From Candidatus Aenigmatarchaeota archaeon (GTDB lineage: Archaea > Aenigmatarchaeota > Aenigmatarchaeia > GW2011-AR5), in assembly GCA_016202875.1 (NCBI GenBank), contig JACQNX010000060.1:1-25873 (forward strand): DNA of 25,873 nt, written 5' to 3'. Shown here one piece after another: positions 1 to 7,834 of this stretch. The translations under genes were made by a program, and so were the position numbers. Below the pieces are notes generated by a model. The model did no database searches. It saw only the letters and a program-made list of their open reading frames with translations, and was not told where the DNA came from. Positions within the stretch are counted from its first letter, which is position 1; every line of letters begins with the position of its first letter.

Positions 1-4
1 CAAC

Positions 5-13
5 CTTTTTAAG
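5..13 (+). promoter_or_regulatory. TATA-box promoter for the gene at 48
   Basis: The sequence ctttttaag is an A/T-rich archaeal TATA-like element centred about 39 nt before the ATG at 48. Transcription would begin near 36, leaving a leader of roughly a dozen bases. Only the motif and its distance support this. Confidence 0.45.
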
Positions 14-47
14 CATTTCCCTGTTATTTACTTCTTGGTAATGACTA

Positions 48-1184
48 ATGGCAGAAATGAAAATAGGCGATTTTGAGGGGTTCCTGATATTGGGACTGGT
101 AATTTTGGCAATCATGCTGGCTGTCTTCAGCTTCAGCACAGCGCCTGAGCCTGTCAAAAAGCCAATTGCTTTCAGGGAAATTCCTGTTTTCAACCTCTCC
201 ACAGCCGTGCATGTCGGTCCGCAGCAGCTCTCTGCCATAAAGACATTTCCGTTCACGTTTGATGTCAGCAATCTCCGCGAAGCAAAGACAGTATTCCTCG
301 GCAACAAAACAGTGAAAAATGGCGTGCTGTTCGGCGAGCAGGATGTCCGCTATGGGCTCTCTATAAAAAGTCCTTCAAAGCTGGATATTTCCTTCAAGGT
401 TGTCAAGTCCAGTGAGCTAGAGCCGCTGATTATTCAGGTTAACACCAAGACTGTCGCGTCCGACATTTATGTGCCAGGCGAGTACAAAATCCGCGTTGAC
501 AATGCTTTCCTGACCGATAGCATGCTTGTTTCCATGACCGCTGCCAGCTCTGGGTGGCAGATCTGGGCTCCGAACCTGTACGAGCTGCATGATGTTCGCA
601 TAGATGCAGAAGGCTATGAGGAAAAAGCCACGAATTTCATATTTGAGCTGGATCAGGAAGCCAAATCGTTTACATTCGGCAAAGTGGATTTGAGTATGAC
701 AAAAAACATAGGCAAGCTGAATGCCAGGCTGAACTTTAACAGCATCTACTCTGCCCCGCCCACCAATGCCCTATCTTTTCAGTTCAGGAAGTCTGACATC
801 AGGCAAGGTGAAAACATCCTCAATATCGTTGCTGACAAGGACTCAGTGTTCCAGGGACGAGGTGTTGCCACCATTTACTATCTCAAAGAAAAAACTCAAG
901 AGTTCAGAACACCGCTTAATTTGACAAAACCCGAGTTTGACCAGATGAATCATACAGTTATCAGATTCAATGCCGTTAATGTAGCCCGCCCTGGCGGTCT
1001 GGCAATAAAAATCGAGAACAGGAACGGCATTACATTCCGCGACTTCGCGGCCGTGAACGGCGACACGAGGTTCGAGTTCATTGTCAGGCGCGGCGAGATA
1101 GCGCCAGGCTTCAATGTGCTGGCAGTCTCCAGCCTTGACTCTGCAGTATTTGACGTCACAGATCTGGACGTGAAGCTGCGGTAA
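48..1184 (+). CDS. Membrane-anchored beta-rich surface protein (unknown family)
   Basis: This 378-residue protein has one hydrophobic segment at about residues 12-30 (FLILGLVILAIMLAVFSFS), with a short acidic N-terminus before it. No lipobox follows, so it is probably an uncleaved anchor with the rest outside the cell. The remainder alternates short polar and hydrophobic stretches typical of beta-sandwich repeats, with many Asn and few Cys residues. I do not recognise the family. Its plan (N-terminal anchor and beta-rich ectodomain) resembles the surface lipoproteins near the end of the window, but I see no convincing sequence match to their motifs. The start at 48 is preferred because ATG at 41 is in another frame. 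Its last 29 bases overlap the end of the minus-strand ATPase gene tail to tail. Confidence 0.85.
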   Translation: MAEMKIGDFEGFLILGLVILAIMLAVFSFSTAPEPVKKPIAFREIPVFNLSTAVHVGPQQLSAIKTFPFTFDVSNLREAKTVFLGNKTVKNGVLFGEQDVRYGLSIKSPSKLDISFKVVKSSELEPLIIQVNTKTVASDIYVPGEYKIRVDNAFLTDSMLVSMTAASSGWQIWAPNLYELHDVRIDAEGYEEKATNFIFELDQEAKSFTFGKVDLSMTKNIGKLNARLNFNSIYSAPPTNALSFQFRKSDIRQGENILNIVADKDSVFQGRGVATIYYLKEKTQEFRTPLNLTKPEFDQMNHTVIRFNAVNVARPGGLAIKIENRNGITFRDFAAVNGDTRFEFIVRRGEIAPGFNVLAVSSLDSAVFDVTDLDVKLR

Positions 1185-2553
1185 CTAACCATTTTTCAAC
1201 ATCTTTGATATCAAACAGGAATGTATTGCGCAGTTTCGGCTTTTCGGAGAATGATTTTGCAATTATACAATAATTTTCCTTTCTTTTCCCGTTGTTCCAG
1301 CCGACAAATTCTGCTTTTTTAGCCAGATCTTCAGCCGCTTTTTTCGGATTCACATTTTCCGCCCATTTGCATTCGATAAAAATTATCTCCTTGGTTTTTT
1401 CATTCAAACCTACAAGATCTATTTCCTTGTCCTTATACCACCACTTTCCAATCTTTGTCAGTTTGACTGGAAGAGCGTCTAAAGCAAATTGTTTGCATAC
1501 TTTCTCGAAAATAAAGGACATATACTGGTTCATGTCGTTTCTTATGGCATCAAGAAGTTCCTTCTGCCTGCCCTCTTCTATCAGCGATTTGTTGGGGTAT
1601 ACAAAGCGGAACCAAAAATTAAAATAATTGTCTTCGAGAAGATACCACGCATTTCGCAGCTCTTTTGTCTCTGTTACAGGAAACTCTTTCCTTATTATGT
1701 GCAGGTTCATAAGATTGTCCAGGTATTTTGAAATTAAAGTTTTGTCCAAGCCGGTAAAATTGGCAATTTCGCCGAACCTGTTTCTGCCAAAGCTTATGGC
1801 TTTCAGTATAAGGGAATAGTTTGCGATTTCGCGGAATTCCTCTTTGAGCAGTATTTCACATTCTTGATAGAGGAATTCGCCCCTGCTGAAAATATGTTCT
1901 TTTATGTTTTCTATGAAATTCTTCTTCCTCTCGAACTTTAAAATATAGAGAGGAATCCCGTCTGTCACGCCATATACATTAATAAGGTCTTCTGCGGGGT
2001 ATTCAGGCAGAAATTCCTTGAGGTCCTTGAATCTCAATGGCCCCAGTTTTAACTGGCCGGATCTTCTGCCGTACAAGGGCGACTTGTAGTCCAGAATATA
2101 ATTTTCCACCATGCTTATGCTGGATCCTAGTAGAATCAGAAAAATATCGCTTTTTGACAGGTTCAGATCCCAGATTTTTTGGAAAATTGACGGAATTGCC
2201 CTGTTTGAATGTATTAAATACGGGAACTCGTCAATTATTATTACAGGTTTTCTGCCAGCCCTTTTAACGAACTCTTCAAACAATTCTGCCCAATCCCGTA
2301 TATCCGATTTTTCGAAAATCCCGTCCCCGAGAAATCTTCCCATAATCCTTTGCAGTTCCTTTAAGTTCTCTTTATCAGGCCTCTCGTCCGCAAGAAAATA
2401 CAGCGCCTTTTTGCCCGAAGAAAAATGTTTTACAAGTTCCGTCTTTCCAACCCTTCTTCTGCCATAGAGTATAAACAATCCCGGCCTAGACTTTTCAAAT
2501 CTGTTCAGTATTTTCAGCTCTTCCTGGCGGCCCACGAAAATTTGTTGAATCAT
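1156..2553 (-). CDS. Archaeal STAND/AAA ATPase with C-terminal nuclease-like domain (DUF234 type)
   Basis: The N-terminal ATPase domain has Walker A GRRRVGKT and Walker B VIIIDEF, followed by the sensor-like LLGSS typical of the archaeal ATPase family PF01637. A winged-helix region and a C-terminal DUF234-like part follow, where EIDLVGL and IECKW form a PD-(D/E)xK-like nuclease signature. Members are common in archaea, and their cellular role is mostly unproven. Three in-frame ATGs lie close together at 2568, 2562 and 2553. The TATA element at 2577-2585 is only about 10 nt from the first ATG but about 27 nt from the third, so a leaderless start at 2553 (MIQQIFVGRQ) fits best. The longer form from 2568 would add five residues. 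The 3' end overlaps the convergent upstream gene by 29 bp. Confidence 0.93.
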   Translation of the reverse strand: MIQQIFVGRQEELKILNRFEKSRPGLFILYGRRRVGKTELVKHFSSGKKALYFLADERPDKENLKELQRIMGRFLGDGIFEKSDIRDWAELFEEFVKRAGRKPVIIIDEFPYLIHSNRAIPSIFQKIWDLNLSKSDIFLILLGSSISMVENYILDYKSPLYGRRSGQLKLGPLRFKDLKEFLPEYPAEDLINVYGVTDGIPLYILKFERKKNFIENIKEHIFSRGEFLYQECEILLKEEFREIANYSLILKAISFGRNRFGEIANFTGLDKTLISKYLDNLMNLHIIRKEFPVTETKELRNAWYLLEDNYFNFWFRFVYPNKSLIEEGRQKELLDAIRNDMNQYMSFIFEKVCKQFALDALPVKLTKIGKWWYKDKEIDLVGLNEKTKEIIFIECKWAENVNPKKAAEDLAKKAEFVGWNNGKRKENYCIIAKSFSEKPKLRNTFLFDIKDVEKWLVTAASRPDL

Positions 2554-2576
2554 GATTATCATATTCATATTTCAAC

Positions 2577-2585
2577 TATTTAAGC
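2577..2585 (-). promoter_or_regulatory. TATA box of the DUF234-type ATPase
   Basis: On the minus strand this reads GCTTAAATA. Its centre is about 27 nt before the ATG at 2553, the archaeal TATA-to-start distance, implying a leaderless mRNA. Confidence 0.6.
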
Positions 2586-2631
2586 TTTTCGCAGCAGATT
2601 TACCACCTAAATGCGTAGGTACTGACAGTAT

Positions 2632-2640
2632 GCTTATAAC
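2632..2640 (+). promoter_or_regulatory. TATA box of the small coiled-coil gene
   Basis: The sequence gcttataac is centred about 27 nt before the ATG at 2663, predicting a leaderless transcript. It lies in the 109-bp region between divergent genes. Confidence 0.55.
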
Positions 2641-2662
2641 CTCCAGAATATAACTTTAATTT

Positions 2663-2869
2663 ATGGACGCCGTCTACAGGAAAATAAGAGAGCTGGAAAA
2701 AGAGCTGGAGCGCGTAAAGTCGCAGTTCCATCTCGGCAAAGCATCTCTCGAATTCTCGAAAAAGCGCGTCCTGCAGCTCGAGAAGGAGCTCTCCCGCCTC
2801 ATCCGGAAGCTGCCGGAGCACGAGCGTGATATCTATCTCCTGAGAAAGGAGTTCGGCAAGGAATTCTAG
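2663..2869 (+). CDS. Small coiled-coil protein
   Basis: This 68-residue, highly charged protein has hydrophobic residues at heptad spacing throughout (for example IRELEKELERV and VLQLEKELSRLIRKL), so it is almost certainly a single helix or helical hairpin that dimerises. It has no signal peptide, membrane segment, Cys or recognisable catalytic motif. The start is supported by the TATA element 27 nt upstream, and a reverse-strand frame over the same bases has no such support. It stands alone between the ATPase and the long gene cluster, with its own promoter. Function unknown. Confidence 0.75.
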   Translation: MDAVYRKIRELEKELERVKSQFHLGKASLEFSKKRVLQLEKELSRLIRKLPEHERDIYLLRKEFGKEF

Positions 2870-2881
2870 CCCCTCTGAATG

Positions 2882-2921
2882 TCACTACTTATATATAGTG
2901 AAAAAGCGATGTCTTTAAATA
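2882..2921 (+). promoter_or_regulatory. Promoter with upstream palindrome for the long cluster
   Basis: A TATA element tttaaata lies at 2914-2921, about 38-45 nt before the start at 2959, leaving a leader with the Shine-Dalgarno AGAGGT at 2948-2953. Upstream is an imperfect palindrome, TCACTA (2882-2887), 8 A/T-rich bases, then TAGTGA (2896-2901). Its position just upstream of the TATA/BRE region suits a regulator site for the cluster, though it could also be the end signal of the preceding small gene. Confidence 0.5.
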
Positions 2922-2958
2922 CCCGGCAAATACTATTACTACTATTAAGAGGTAAAGA

Positions 2959-3753
2959 GTGGTTAAAATGGGTGTTGTGGGCAGATTTCTGGTTTACAAG
3001 CCAGTGCAGCTAGGCCTGGAGTTAACAGGCAAAATAGGAGCAGGCGGTGTTGTAGTCGGCGAAGGGAAGGGCTATTTCGGCAAGCTTTACGACGGCATAA
3101 CAGCAATGCCGGATATTGTGACGTATTTTCCAAGAATGCTCACAGATCTTGAGAGAGTGCAGCGCATTGATGAAGGCTTTAGGCAAGCCGCCAGCGCAAG
3201 GGATTACGCGTGGGGAGCATTGAAAAATTTTGAATTTAAAAAGGCATGGGAAGGTTTAAGATACGCTTTTGACGGATTGGACAAAGTCACAGAGGTTGCA
3301 ACGGAAATAGATTACAATGGCCTATGGAATGCCCTCAACAACGCCGCTGATAACATATTGAGGCATCCTGTAGAAACTGCAGCTGCCGCAGCAACTGTTT
3401 ATGCAGCCGGATGGACGGCAGCACGGGCTGCGCGTTTCTGGGTCACGCGCGGCGAAGGAACAGTTCTGGACATGGCCGAAAGGCGTCTTGGGCAAAAGCT
3501 ATTCCCGGAATATCACAGGAGAAAGGCCATCAGGTATCTAAAAAGAGAAAAAGCAACAAACGCAAAACCTGGAGACGAACCACCTCAGGCACAGGCAGAG
3601 GATCCCTATGCAATTTTGGGCGTTGGCAGAACAGCTTCAGGAGAGGAAATAGATGCTGCCGGAAAAATGCAATTTGAGCGCCTTTCACGTGCTTACGATA
3701 CTTTGGCTGGCCCAAAAAAAATGGGTGTATCCGACAAGGATTTGGGAAAGTAA
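2959..3753 (+). CDS. Membrane-associated protein with C-terminal J-like domain lacking HPD
   Basis: This 264-residue protein begins the packed cluster. The start is GTG at 2959, five bases after the Shine-Dalgarno AGAGGT; ATG at 2968 would be too far from it. The middle has amphipathic helices and an Ala-rich, moderately hydrophobic stretch (about 140-158) that may contact the membrane. Residues 215-252 read like the first and third helices of a DnaJ J domain: DPYAILGVGR, then FERLSRAYDTLAGP. Helix II and the HPD loop, which stimulate Hsp70, are missing, so it probably does not activate DnaK. The same shortened module recurs at the N-terminus of the next gene, which overlaps this one in TAATG, so the two products are likely translationally coupled and may work together. 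The rest of the protein is unrecognised. Confidence 0.8.
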   Translation: MVKMGVVGRFLVYKPVQLGLELTGKIGAGGVVVGEGKGYFGKLYDGITAMPDIVTYFPRMLTDLERVQRIDEGFRQAASARDYAWGALKNFEFKKAWEGLRYAFDGLDKVTEVATEIDYNGLWNALNNAADNILRHPVETAAAAATVYAAGWTAARAARFWVTRGEGTVLDMAERRLGQKLFPEYHRRKAIRYLKREKATNAKPGDEPPQAQAEDPYAILGVGRTASGEEIDAAGKMQFERLSRAYDTLAGPKKMGVSDKDLGK

Positions 3754-4307
3754 TGGTGAATCGTATGGCTGAGACAAAACCAAAAGACCATTATGAAGTA
3801 CTGGGTTTGGATAGCAGAGTCGGTACTCCAGAGATTGAGGCTGCGGCCGAAAGAAAATTCACAGAAATAGACGGGGCGTACAAAACCCTGATAAATCCGG
3901 CAAGCAGGGCAGCTTATGACATCCAGCAGGCAGAATACAGGGGCTCTGTATTCAAAGAAACCTTTCGCGAAGCCTGGGCTGACAGATCGCGATTAGCCAT
4001 GTCGCTGGCAACTGACGGCTATGGCGCATTGAGCACTGTAGGCTATGCCCTGGGCTTTTTGCCAGGCGTGGGCCTCGATATCCTTGACAAAGCCACAGCA
4101 ATGGGGCAGACAGGCTGGATTATAGGCGCGTACTGGGATGACTTGACAGCAGGGCAAAAAGTGTTTTTTGGCACGATATCGCTGCTGGAAGAATGGCTTC
4201 CCGGGCCAACAGACCTGTTCCCTTCGGCAACGATTGCCCATCATCTGGCTGCCTGTAACAGGGTAAGAGGAAAAGCGCCTAAAAAAGGAAACGCTGGCAG
4301 GTTGTGA
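3753..4307 (+). CDS. N-terminal J-like domain (no HPD) fused to hydrophobic domain
   Basis: This 184-residue protein starts inside the stop of its upstream neighbour (TAATG). Residues 12-57 align with a J domain: DHYEVLGLD, then FTEIDGAYKTLINP and SRAAYD. The roughly 18 residues that should hold the end of helix II and the HPD tripeptide are absent, so it is a J-like fold remnant or binding module rather than a standard co-chaperone. The C-terminal half is hydrophobic (YGALSTVGYALGFLPGVGLD and EEWLPGPTDLFPSATIAHH) and looks like a compact membrane or re-entrant helix domain. The LPGVG and LFPSATIA segments recall integral membrane proteins, but I cannot name the family. An in-frame ATG 12 bases downstream is a less likely start. 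Confidence 0.82.
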   Translation: MVNRMAETKPKDHYEVLGLDSRVGTPEIEAAAERKFTEIDGAYKTLINPASRAAYDIQQAEYRGSVFKETFREAWADRSRLAMSLATDGYGALSTVGYALGFLPGVGLDILDKATAMGQTGWIIGAYWDDLTAGQKVFFGTISLLEEWLPGPTDLFPSATIAHHLAACNRVRGKAPKKGNAGRL

Positions 4308-4310
4308 GGA

Positions 4311-4676
4311 ATGGTATCTGTGTATAGAAAAGCAAAAGAAATTGCCAGAAATATTTCATATTGGATGAGGCATGGAATGGTGCCTTCCGCAAATTTTGAA
4401 GGACCAGTAATTTCCAGGCATGAAGAAACAGTGGGCATGCAATCCGTTGGAGACAGCGTAAGCGGCAGCATTTCTGATTGGACACGCAGATACAGGAGAG
4501 GCGATCTCAGTGACGAGTCTGTTGCGCACTTGCTTGTTGCCCTGATTTCAGGGGATCTTCCGGCGGCACTGAATAGCACAGTATGGGGCACTGAGGAGGC
4601 TTCAAAAAATCACAATGGGCCTTGGTACAGGATTCTTGATCTCAAGCCCGGGGGAAATGAGGGCGGCAAGGCATAA
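4311..4676 (+). CDS. Small unknown protein of the cluster
   Basis: This 121-residue protein begins four bases after the stop of the J-like gene. A GAGGA sequence abuts the ATG, so an in-frame GTG at 4320 at normal spacing is a possible alternative start. The N-terminus is basic and helical, the middle is polar with SGSISDWTRRYRRGD, followed by a helical, mildly hydrophobic ESVAHLLVALISGDLPAAL. There is no clear membrane segment, signal peptide or Cys. I do not recognise it. Position in the packed cluster suggests co-expression with the J-like proteins. The reverse-strand frame here is a shadow. Confidence 0.65.
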   Translation: MVSVYRKAKEIARNISYWMRHGMVPSANFEGPVISRHEETVGMQSVGDSVSGSISDWTRRYRRGDLSDESVAHLLVALISGDLPAALNSTVWGTEEASKNHNGPWYRILDLKPGGNEGGKA

Positions 4677-4686
4677 GCTTAAATAA
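4677..4686 (+). promoter_or_regulatory. Internal TATA box for the genes from 4732
   Basis: The sequence gcttaaataa follows directly after the stop of the 4311 gene, about 50 nt before the ATG at 4732. Transcription from near 4707 would give a leader of about 25 nt containing TGAGG. The cluster therefore probably has at least two promoters. Confidence 0.5.
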
Positions 4687-4731
4687 TTAATGTTATTACT
4701 ATTAAGTAAATATTAATGAGGCAAAAGAAAA

Positions 4732-5202
4732 ATGGTAAAAATGAGACGGGTTATTGTAGAACTTGGATACGGTCCATTTGCAAAGCCGGCAAACGACGAG
4801 CAGGCTGTTGCCAATCTTATCCTGGGAACAGCCAGGGCAGCTGCTGCGCCGGTGCGTTTAGCGGAAAATGCATACCGGGACTCCCGCATATTTCGTGGCG
4901 TCACGGGGCTTGTCCTCGCTGGCGGGCTCCTTCTCGGGGCTTTGCACTACGGCAAGCAATACATTCCACGCGGCGTCAGGGATGCAAGAGAAATTTATAA
5001 TGCAACTATGCCAGAGCTTCCAACTATGCCAGCGCTTCCGACGCTTGATTATGACAGTTCGGTGAAGCCGGCACTTAAAACTGTAATTAGAGAGGCCGCA
5101 GAACTGTATCATACAGGACGCAAAGAATTCAGTGAGCAGCAGGAACCTAGAGGCAAAGAATTAAAACCTCTAAAAAATAAAAAAGGAACAATGGAGGAAT
5201 GA
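4732..5202 (+). CDS. Single-pass membrane protein, unknown
   Basis: This 156-residue protein has one clear membrane helix near residues 58-75 (GVTGLVLAGGLLLGALHYG). The N-terminal part is helical with Ala-rich segments. After the membrane helix comes a Pro-rich linker with a short repeat (MPELPTMPALPTLD) and a charged Lys/Glu-rich tail. The first four residues, MVKM, are the same as those of the first gene of the cluster, and an in-frame ATG at 4741 is an alternative start. The stop overlaps the next frame (ATGA at 5199-5202). Function unknown; the Pro linker suggests a spacer between membrane and a partner. Confidence 0.75.
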   Translation: MVKMRRVIVELGYGPFAKPANDEQAVANLILGTARAAAAPVRLAENAYRDSRIFRGVTGLVLAGGLLLGALHYGKQYIPRGVRDAREIYNATMPELPTMPALPTLDYDSSVKPALKTVIREAAELYHTGRKEFSEQQEPRGKELKPLKNKKGTMEE

Positions 5203-5204
5203 AT

Positions 5205-5840
5205 ATGAAACAACTAGAACTTTATAAAGGGCTTTTTGCAGGAACTCTGTTGCTGGCGTCGCTGGCATCGTGCAGGACCGGGGATGTGAAAAGAGACGAG
5301 TCCAGGCCGCCTGCCTATAGGCAAAATATCGATTCGTCTTCGCCGGCAAGAAAACCATATGATTTGCAGGAATTGCTCATCAGTGACGTGATGTCCCTGC
5401 CGCCGGAGACACGGCTTCATTATGGCGCCTGCATGGCAAGTGTTGCAGGATCTGCCTACCGGATGATGCTGAGAACTCTTGCAGAGAATGATACTGGCTT
5501 CAGGCCTTCTGGGGACAAAAAGAAGGATCTTGAGCACCTTGAGAAACTGGGAAAAACAACGGCAATAAAAATACCCAGAATGGTTGTTGGCAATGGCTAC
5601 AGAGAAGCGACAACAGTGCCTACAGGAGCTATCTCTGACGCTTTAAGGGAGATATACCTTAGGGCAGTAGCTGACGCGGAAGCCCAGGGATGCACTCCGG
5701 ACAAAGTGCCTCTATTGAAGCCCATTGCGTCCGCAGCCCTGGACTTGGGAGGGGCGTATGTTCTCGGCATGTCCTATGGCGAAACAGTGAAACGATTGCA
5801 AGAGCTTCAGAAAGACAGTACAGCTCGGAGAGAAAAATAG
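5205..5840 (+). CDS. Sec-type surface lipoprotein, unknown
   Basis: The N-terminus is a lipoprotein signal: Lys residues, the hydrophobic core LFAGTLLLASLAS and a lipobox LASC with Cys at residue 23 counted from ATG 5205. That ATG is chosen because GGAGGA at 5193-5198 sits six bases before it. The ATG at 5199 directly abuts that site, though it would add only two residues. The mature part is polar and helical, with a hydrophobic helix SAALDLGGAYVLGMSYGETV near the end, and matches no family I know. Lipid anchoring puts it on the outer face of the cell membrane, beside the single-pass protein encoded just upstream. Confidence 0.8.
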   Translation: MKQLELYKGLFAGTLLLASLASCRTGDVKRDESRPPAYRQNIDSSSPARKPYDLQELLISDVMSLPPETRLHYGACMASVAGSAYRMMLRTLAENDTGFRPSGDKKKDLEHLEKLGKTTAIKIPRMVVGNGYREATTVPTGAISDALREIYLRAVADAEAQGCTPDKVPLLKPIASAALDLGGAYVLGMSYGETVKRLQELQKDSTARREK

Positions 5841-5879
5841 CCTGGCAGGTTCAGGGAGACAAGGCTTTAGGCGATAATT

Positions 5880-5984
5880 ATGAATTGTGGAAAATGCGAA
5901 TACGGATGGCAGCCGCGCGTGGAGAGCCCGAAAGCCTGTCCCAGATGCAAGGTGAGGTTTGATTATAATTTATGGAGAGCGTGA
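5880..5984 (+). CDS. Zinc-ribbon microprotein, 34 residues
   Basis: A short frame encodes a protein beginning MNCGKCEYGWQPRV, ending CPRCKVRFDYNLWRA. Two CxxC pairs (residues 3-6 and 20-23) separated by 13 residues form a rubredoxin/zinc-ribbon knuckle pair, and the Trp-Gln-Pro-Arg-Val and Pro-Lys-x-Cys-Pro-Arg-Cys pattern is typical of small archaeal zinc ribbons. The frame is bounded by a TAG at 5868 and a TGA at 5982, between the lipoprotein stop and the start at 5991. Likely a nucleic-acid-binding or protein-docking element. A clear Shine-Dalgarno is lacking, so its translation may depend on coupling. Confidence 0.72.
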   Translation: MNCGKCEYGWQPRVESPKACPRCKVRFDYNLWRA

Positions 5985-5990
5985 TATTTT

Positions 5991-7832
5991 ATGGGAGCAG
6001 TTGAGTTTATTTTGGAAGGATTCAGGGAGTATTTTGTAACAAAGCGTGCTCATGCAGCAAGCCCCCAGCCTGGAGCAGCCCCCCCTACAGCTTCAGGAGC
6101 CTTCTGGAAAAAAGCAAAGGAAGCATCGCAAGATGCCATGCTGTTCGCCACATATGCAGGCAACATGGTTGGAGGACTCTTTAATTATAAGTCATATGTT
6201 CACTTGCCTTCAGGAGACATCACTCTTGGCGACTATCTGTTCTCATCCTGGAACGCACTTTGGATGGCTGCGGCCGATGGTGCAAGCTATCTTGTAGATA
6301 ACATTCCAGGCTATAGAGGCGCAGTGAAAAAAAGACAGGATCAGATAACCAAGGCAAGAGAATCGGCTGAGAATGAGAAAAAAAGAGCATACGAGAACCT
6401 GGACAAGATGCGCGATCCGCTCAACCCTGACAGTCTTGTTTCTGATATAACTGCGGAAAAAGCACAGCTGGATGATTGGAAACAGGCACTCATGAGAGAT
6501 TTGCTGTTAAGGCGCAGCAGAAAAGAGAGAGACGACTACCTAGCCCCAGAACAATATACAGAAGAACTTGACAAGATTGGGCAGGAGTATGCTGACCGGT
6601 TACTTCAGGCAAAAACAGGTGCTCAGCGTAACATGCCAACTTATAGGCAACGCAAGGATGAGATTGAAAGCCGCTATGTAGACGCTATAAGGAATGCAGA
6701 AATTGGCCTGCCATACCCTCCGGGCTATACATTGCTGAAATCCATCCCTGAAGCATTCATGGCTTACTTTGTTACTGACACAGGGCTTAAGGCGCTAAAC
6801 AATGCTGCGCAAGTATTTCTTGGACCGCCTGAGAATCAGGACGCCCCGCTATACCGTCTGGTCGCGGGAGCAGGCGCTGTAACAGCTGGCTGGCTTGCGG
6901 GCTGGGGCGCATGGTCGCACATCCGGTCCAGCAAAGAGGGCGGTATTTACGCAATAACACCAGCAGGCCAGATAGATCCGGCAAGCATGAGAAATTTCCT
7001 CACAGCCGCAGGAATAGGAACAGCAGCATATTTTGGTATTAAGGAAGGAGTCTCTGAATTAGCAGGGGGTTCAGGAGATTTAATTAAGGCGTTATACGAT
7101 ACCATACCTTCTGGCGTGATGATAGCAGCAGGTCAGCTGGCTAGACCTTTATTGTCATTTTATTACAAAAGAAGTCAGGCACAGCAAAGGAAGCGGGGGC
7201 AAAGCCCAGCGCAAACAGCACCTGGCAATGCAGACGGGATGGGACCATCCAGTGAACATGATCTTACAGTTACATTAGAAAGGTACGAAACAGAGCTTGA
7301 GCAGGCTGCCCAAGATATACAAACCTTGGAGAGAGAACATCAAGATCTGACAAGGCAATACGAAAATCTGACGAGACAATATCAAAACGACAGGCAAGAA
7401 ACGGATGAACTTCGTAGAAATAATAGAGATTTGCACAGGCAACATGAAGACCTTAGAAATACATTAGAAAGATCCGAAACAGCGCTTGGCGAGCTTAGAG
7501 ATGAAAAACAATTTTCTGATATGCAAACATCTTTATTGAAAGATGAATTACGAAAATTAACAGCTGATTACAGCAGCCTCCGGCTGGAGGCCACTGAACA
7601 GCTGGATAGATTGACAGCGGAACGCGATTACTATCGCAAAGGAGCGGATAATTTAAAAATTGAACTGGGAAAAACATACGACTCTGACAGGGCTCTGTGG
7701 AAACAGGAGAGAACACAATTGACAAGCGAGCTTGAGCGCCTTCGCGGCGAATTGGCAGGAACACAACCAGGAAAAGATAAGCCTGCTGACGCAGATGAAG
7801 GCCAGAATAAGCAGGAAAAGGAGGGTGAATAA
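5991..7832 (+). CDS. Large membrane protein with long C-terminal coiled coil
   Basis: This 613-residue protein has several parts. Residues 40-100 hold two weakly hydrophobic stretches. Residues 107-240 are charged and helical, probably coiled coil. Three Ala/Gly-rich hydrophobic segments follow, near 290-311 (LVAGAGAVTAGWLAGWGAW), 335-353 and 374-392. From about 420 to 600 is a long heptad coiled coil rich in Glu, Arg and Gln (LTRQYENLTRQYQNDRQ), ending in a charged tail. The family is not recognised. It looks like a scaffold that fixes a long rod to the membrane. The Shine-Dalgarno for the next gene, GGAGGGTGA, lies in its last codons, so the two are coupled. Confidence 0.88.
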   Translation: MGAVEFILEGFREYFVTKRAHAASPQPGAAPPTASGAFWKKAKEASQDAMLFATYAGNMVGGLFNYKSYVHLPSGDITLGDYLFSSWNALWMAAADGASYLVDNIPGYRGAVKKRQDQITKARESAENEKKRAYENLDKMRDPLNPDSLVSDITAEKAQLDDWKQALMRDLLLRRSRKERDDYLAPEQYTEELDKIGQEYADRLLQAKTGAQRNMPTYRQRKDEIESRYVDAIRNAEIGLPYPPGYTLLKSIPEAFMAYFVTDTGLKALNNAAQVFLGPPENQDAPLYRLVAGAGAVTAGWLAGWGAWSHIRSSKEGGIYAITPAGQIDPASMRNFLTAAGIGTAAYFGIKEGVSELAGGSGDLIKALYDTIPSGVMIAAGQLARPLLSFYYKRSQAQQRKRGQSPAQTAPGNADGMGPSSEHDLTVTLERYETELEQAAQDIQTLEREHQDLTRQYENLTRQYQNDRQETDELRRNNRDLHRQHEDLRNTLERSETALGELRDEKQFSDMQTSLLKDELRKLTADYSSLRLEATEQLDRLTAERDYYRKGADNLKIELGKTYDSDRALWKQERTQLTSELERLRGELAGTQPGKDKPADADEGQNKQEKEGE

Positions 7833-7834
7833 AT

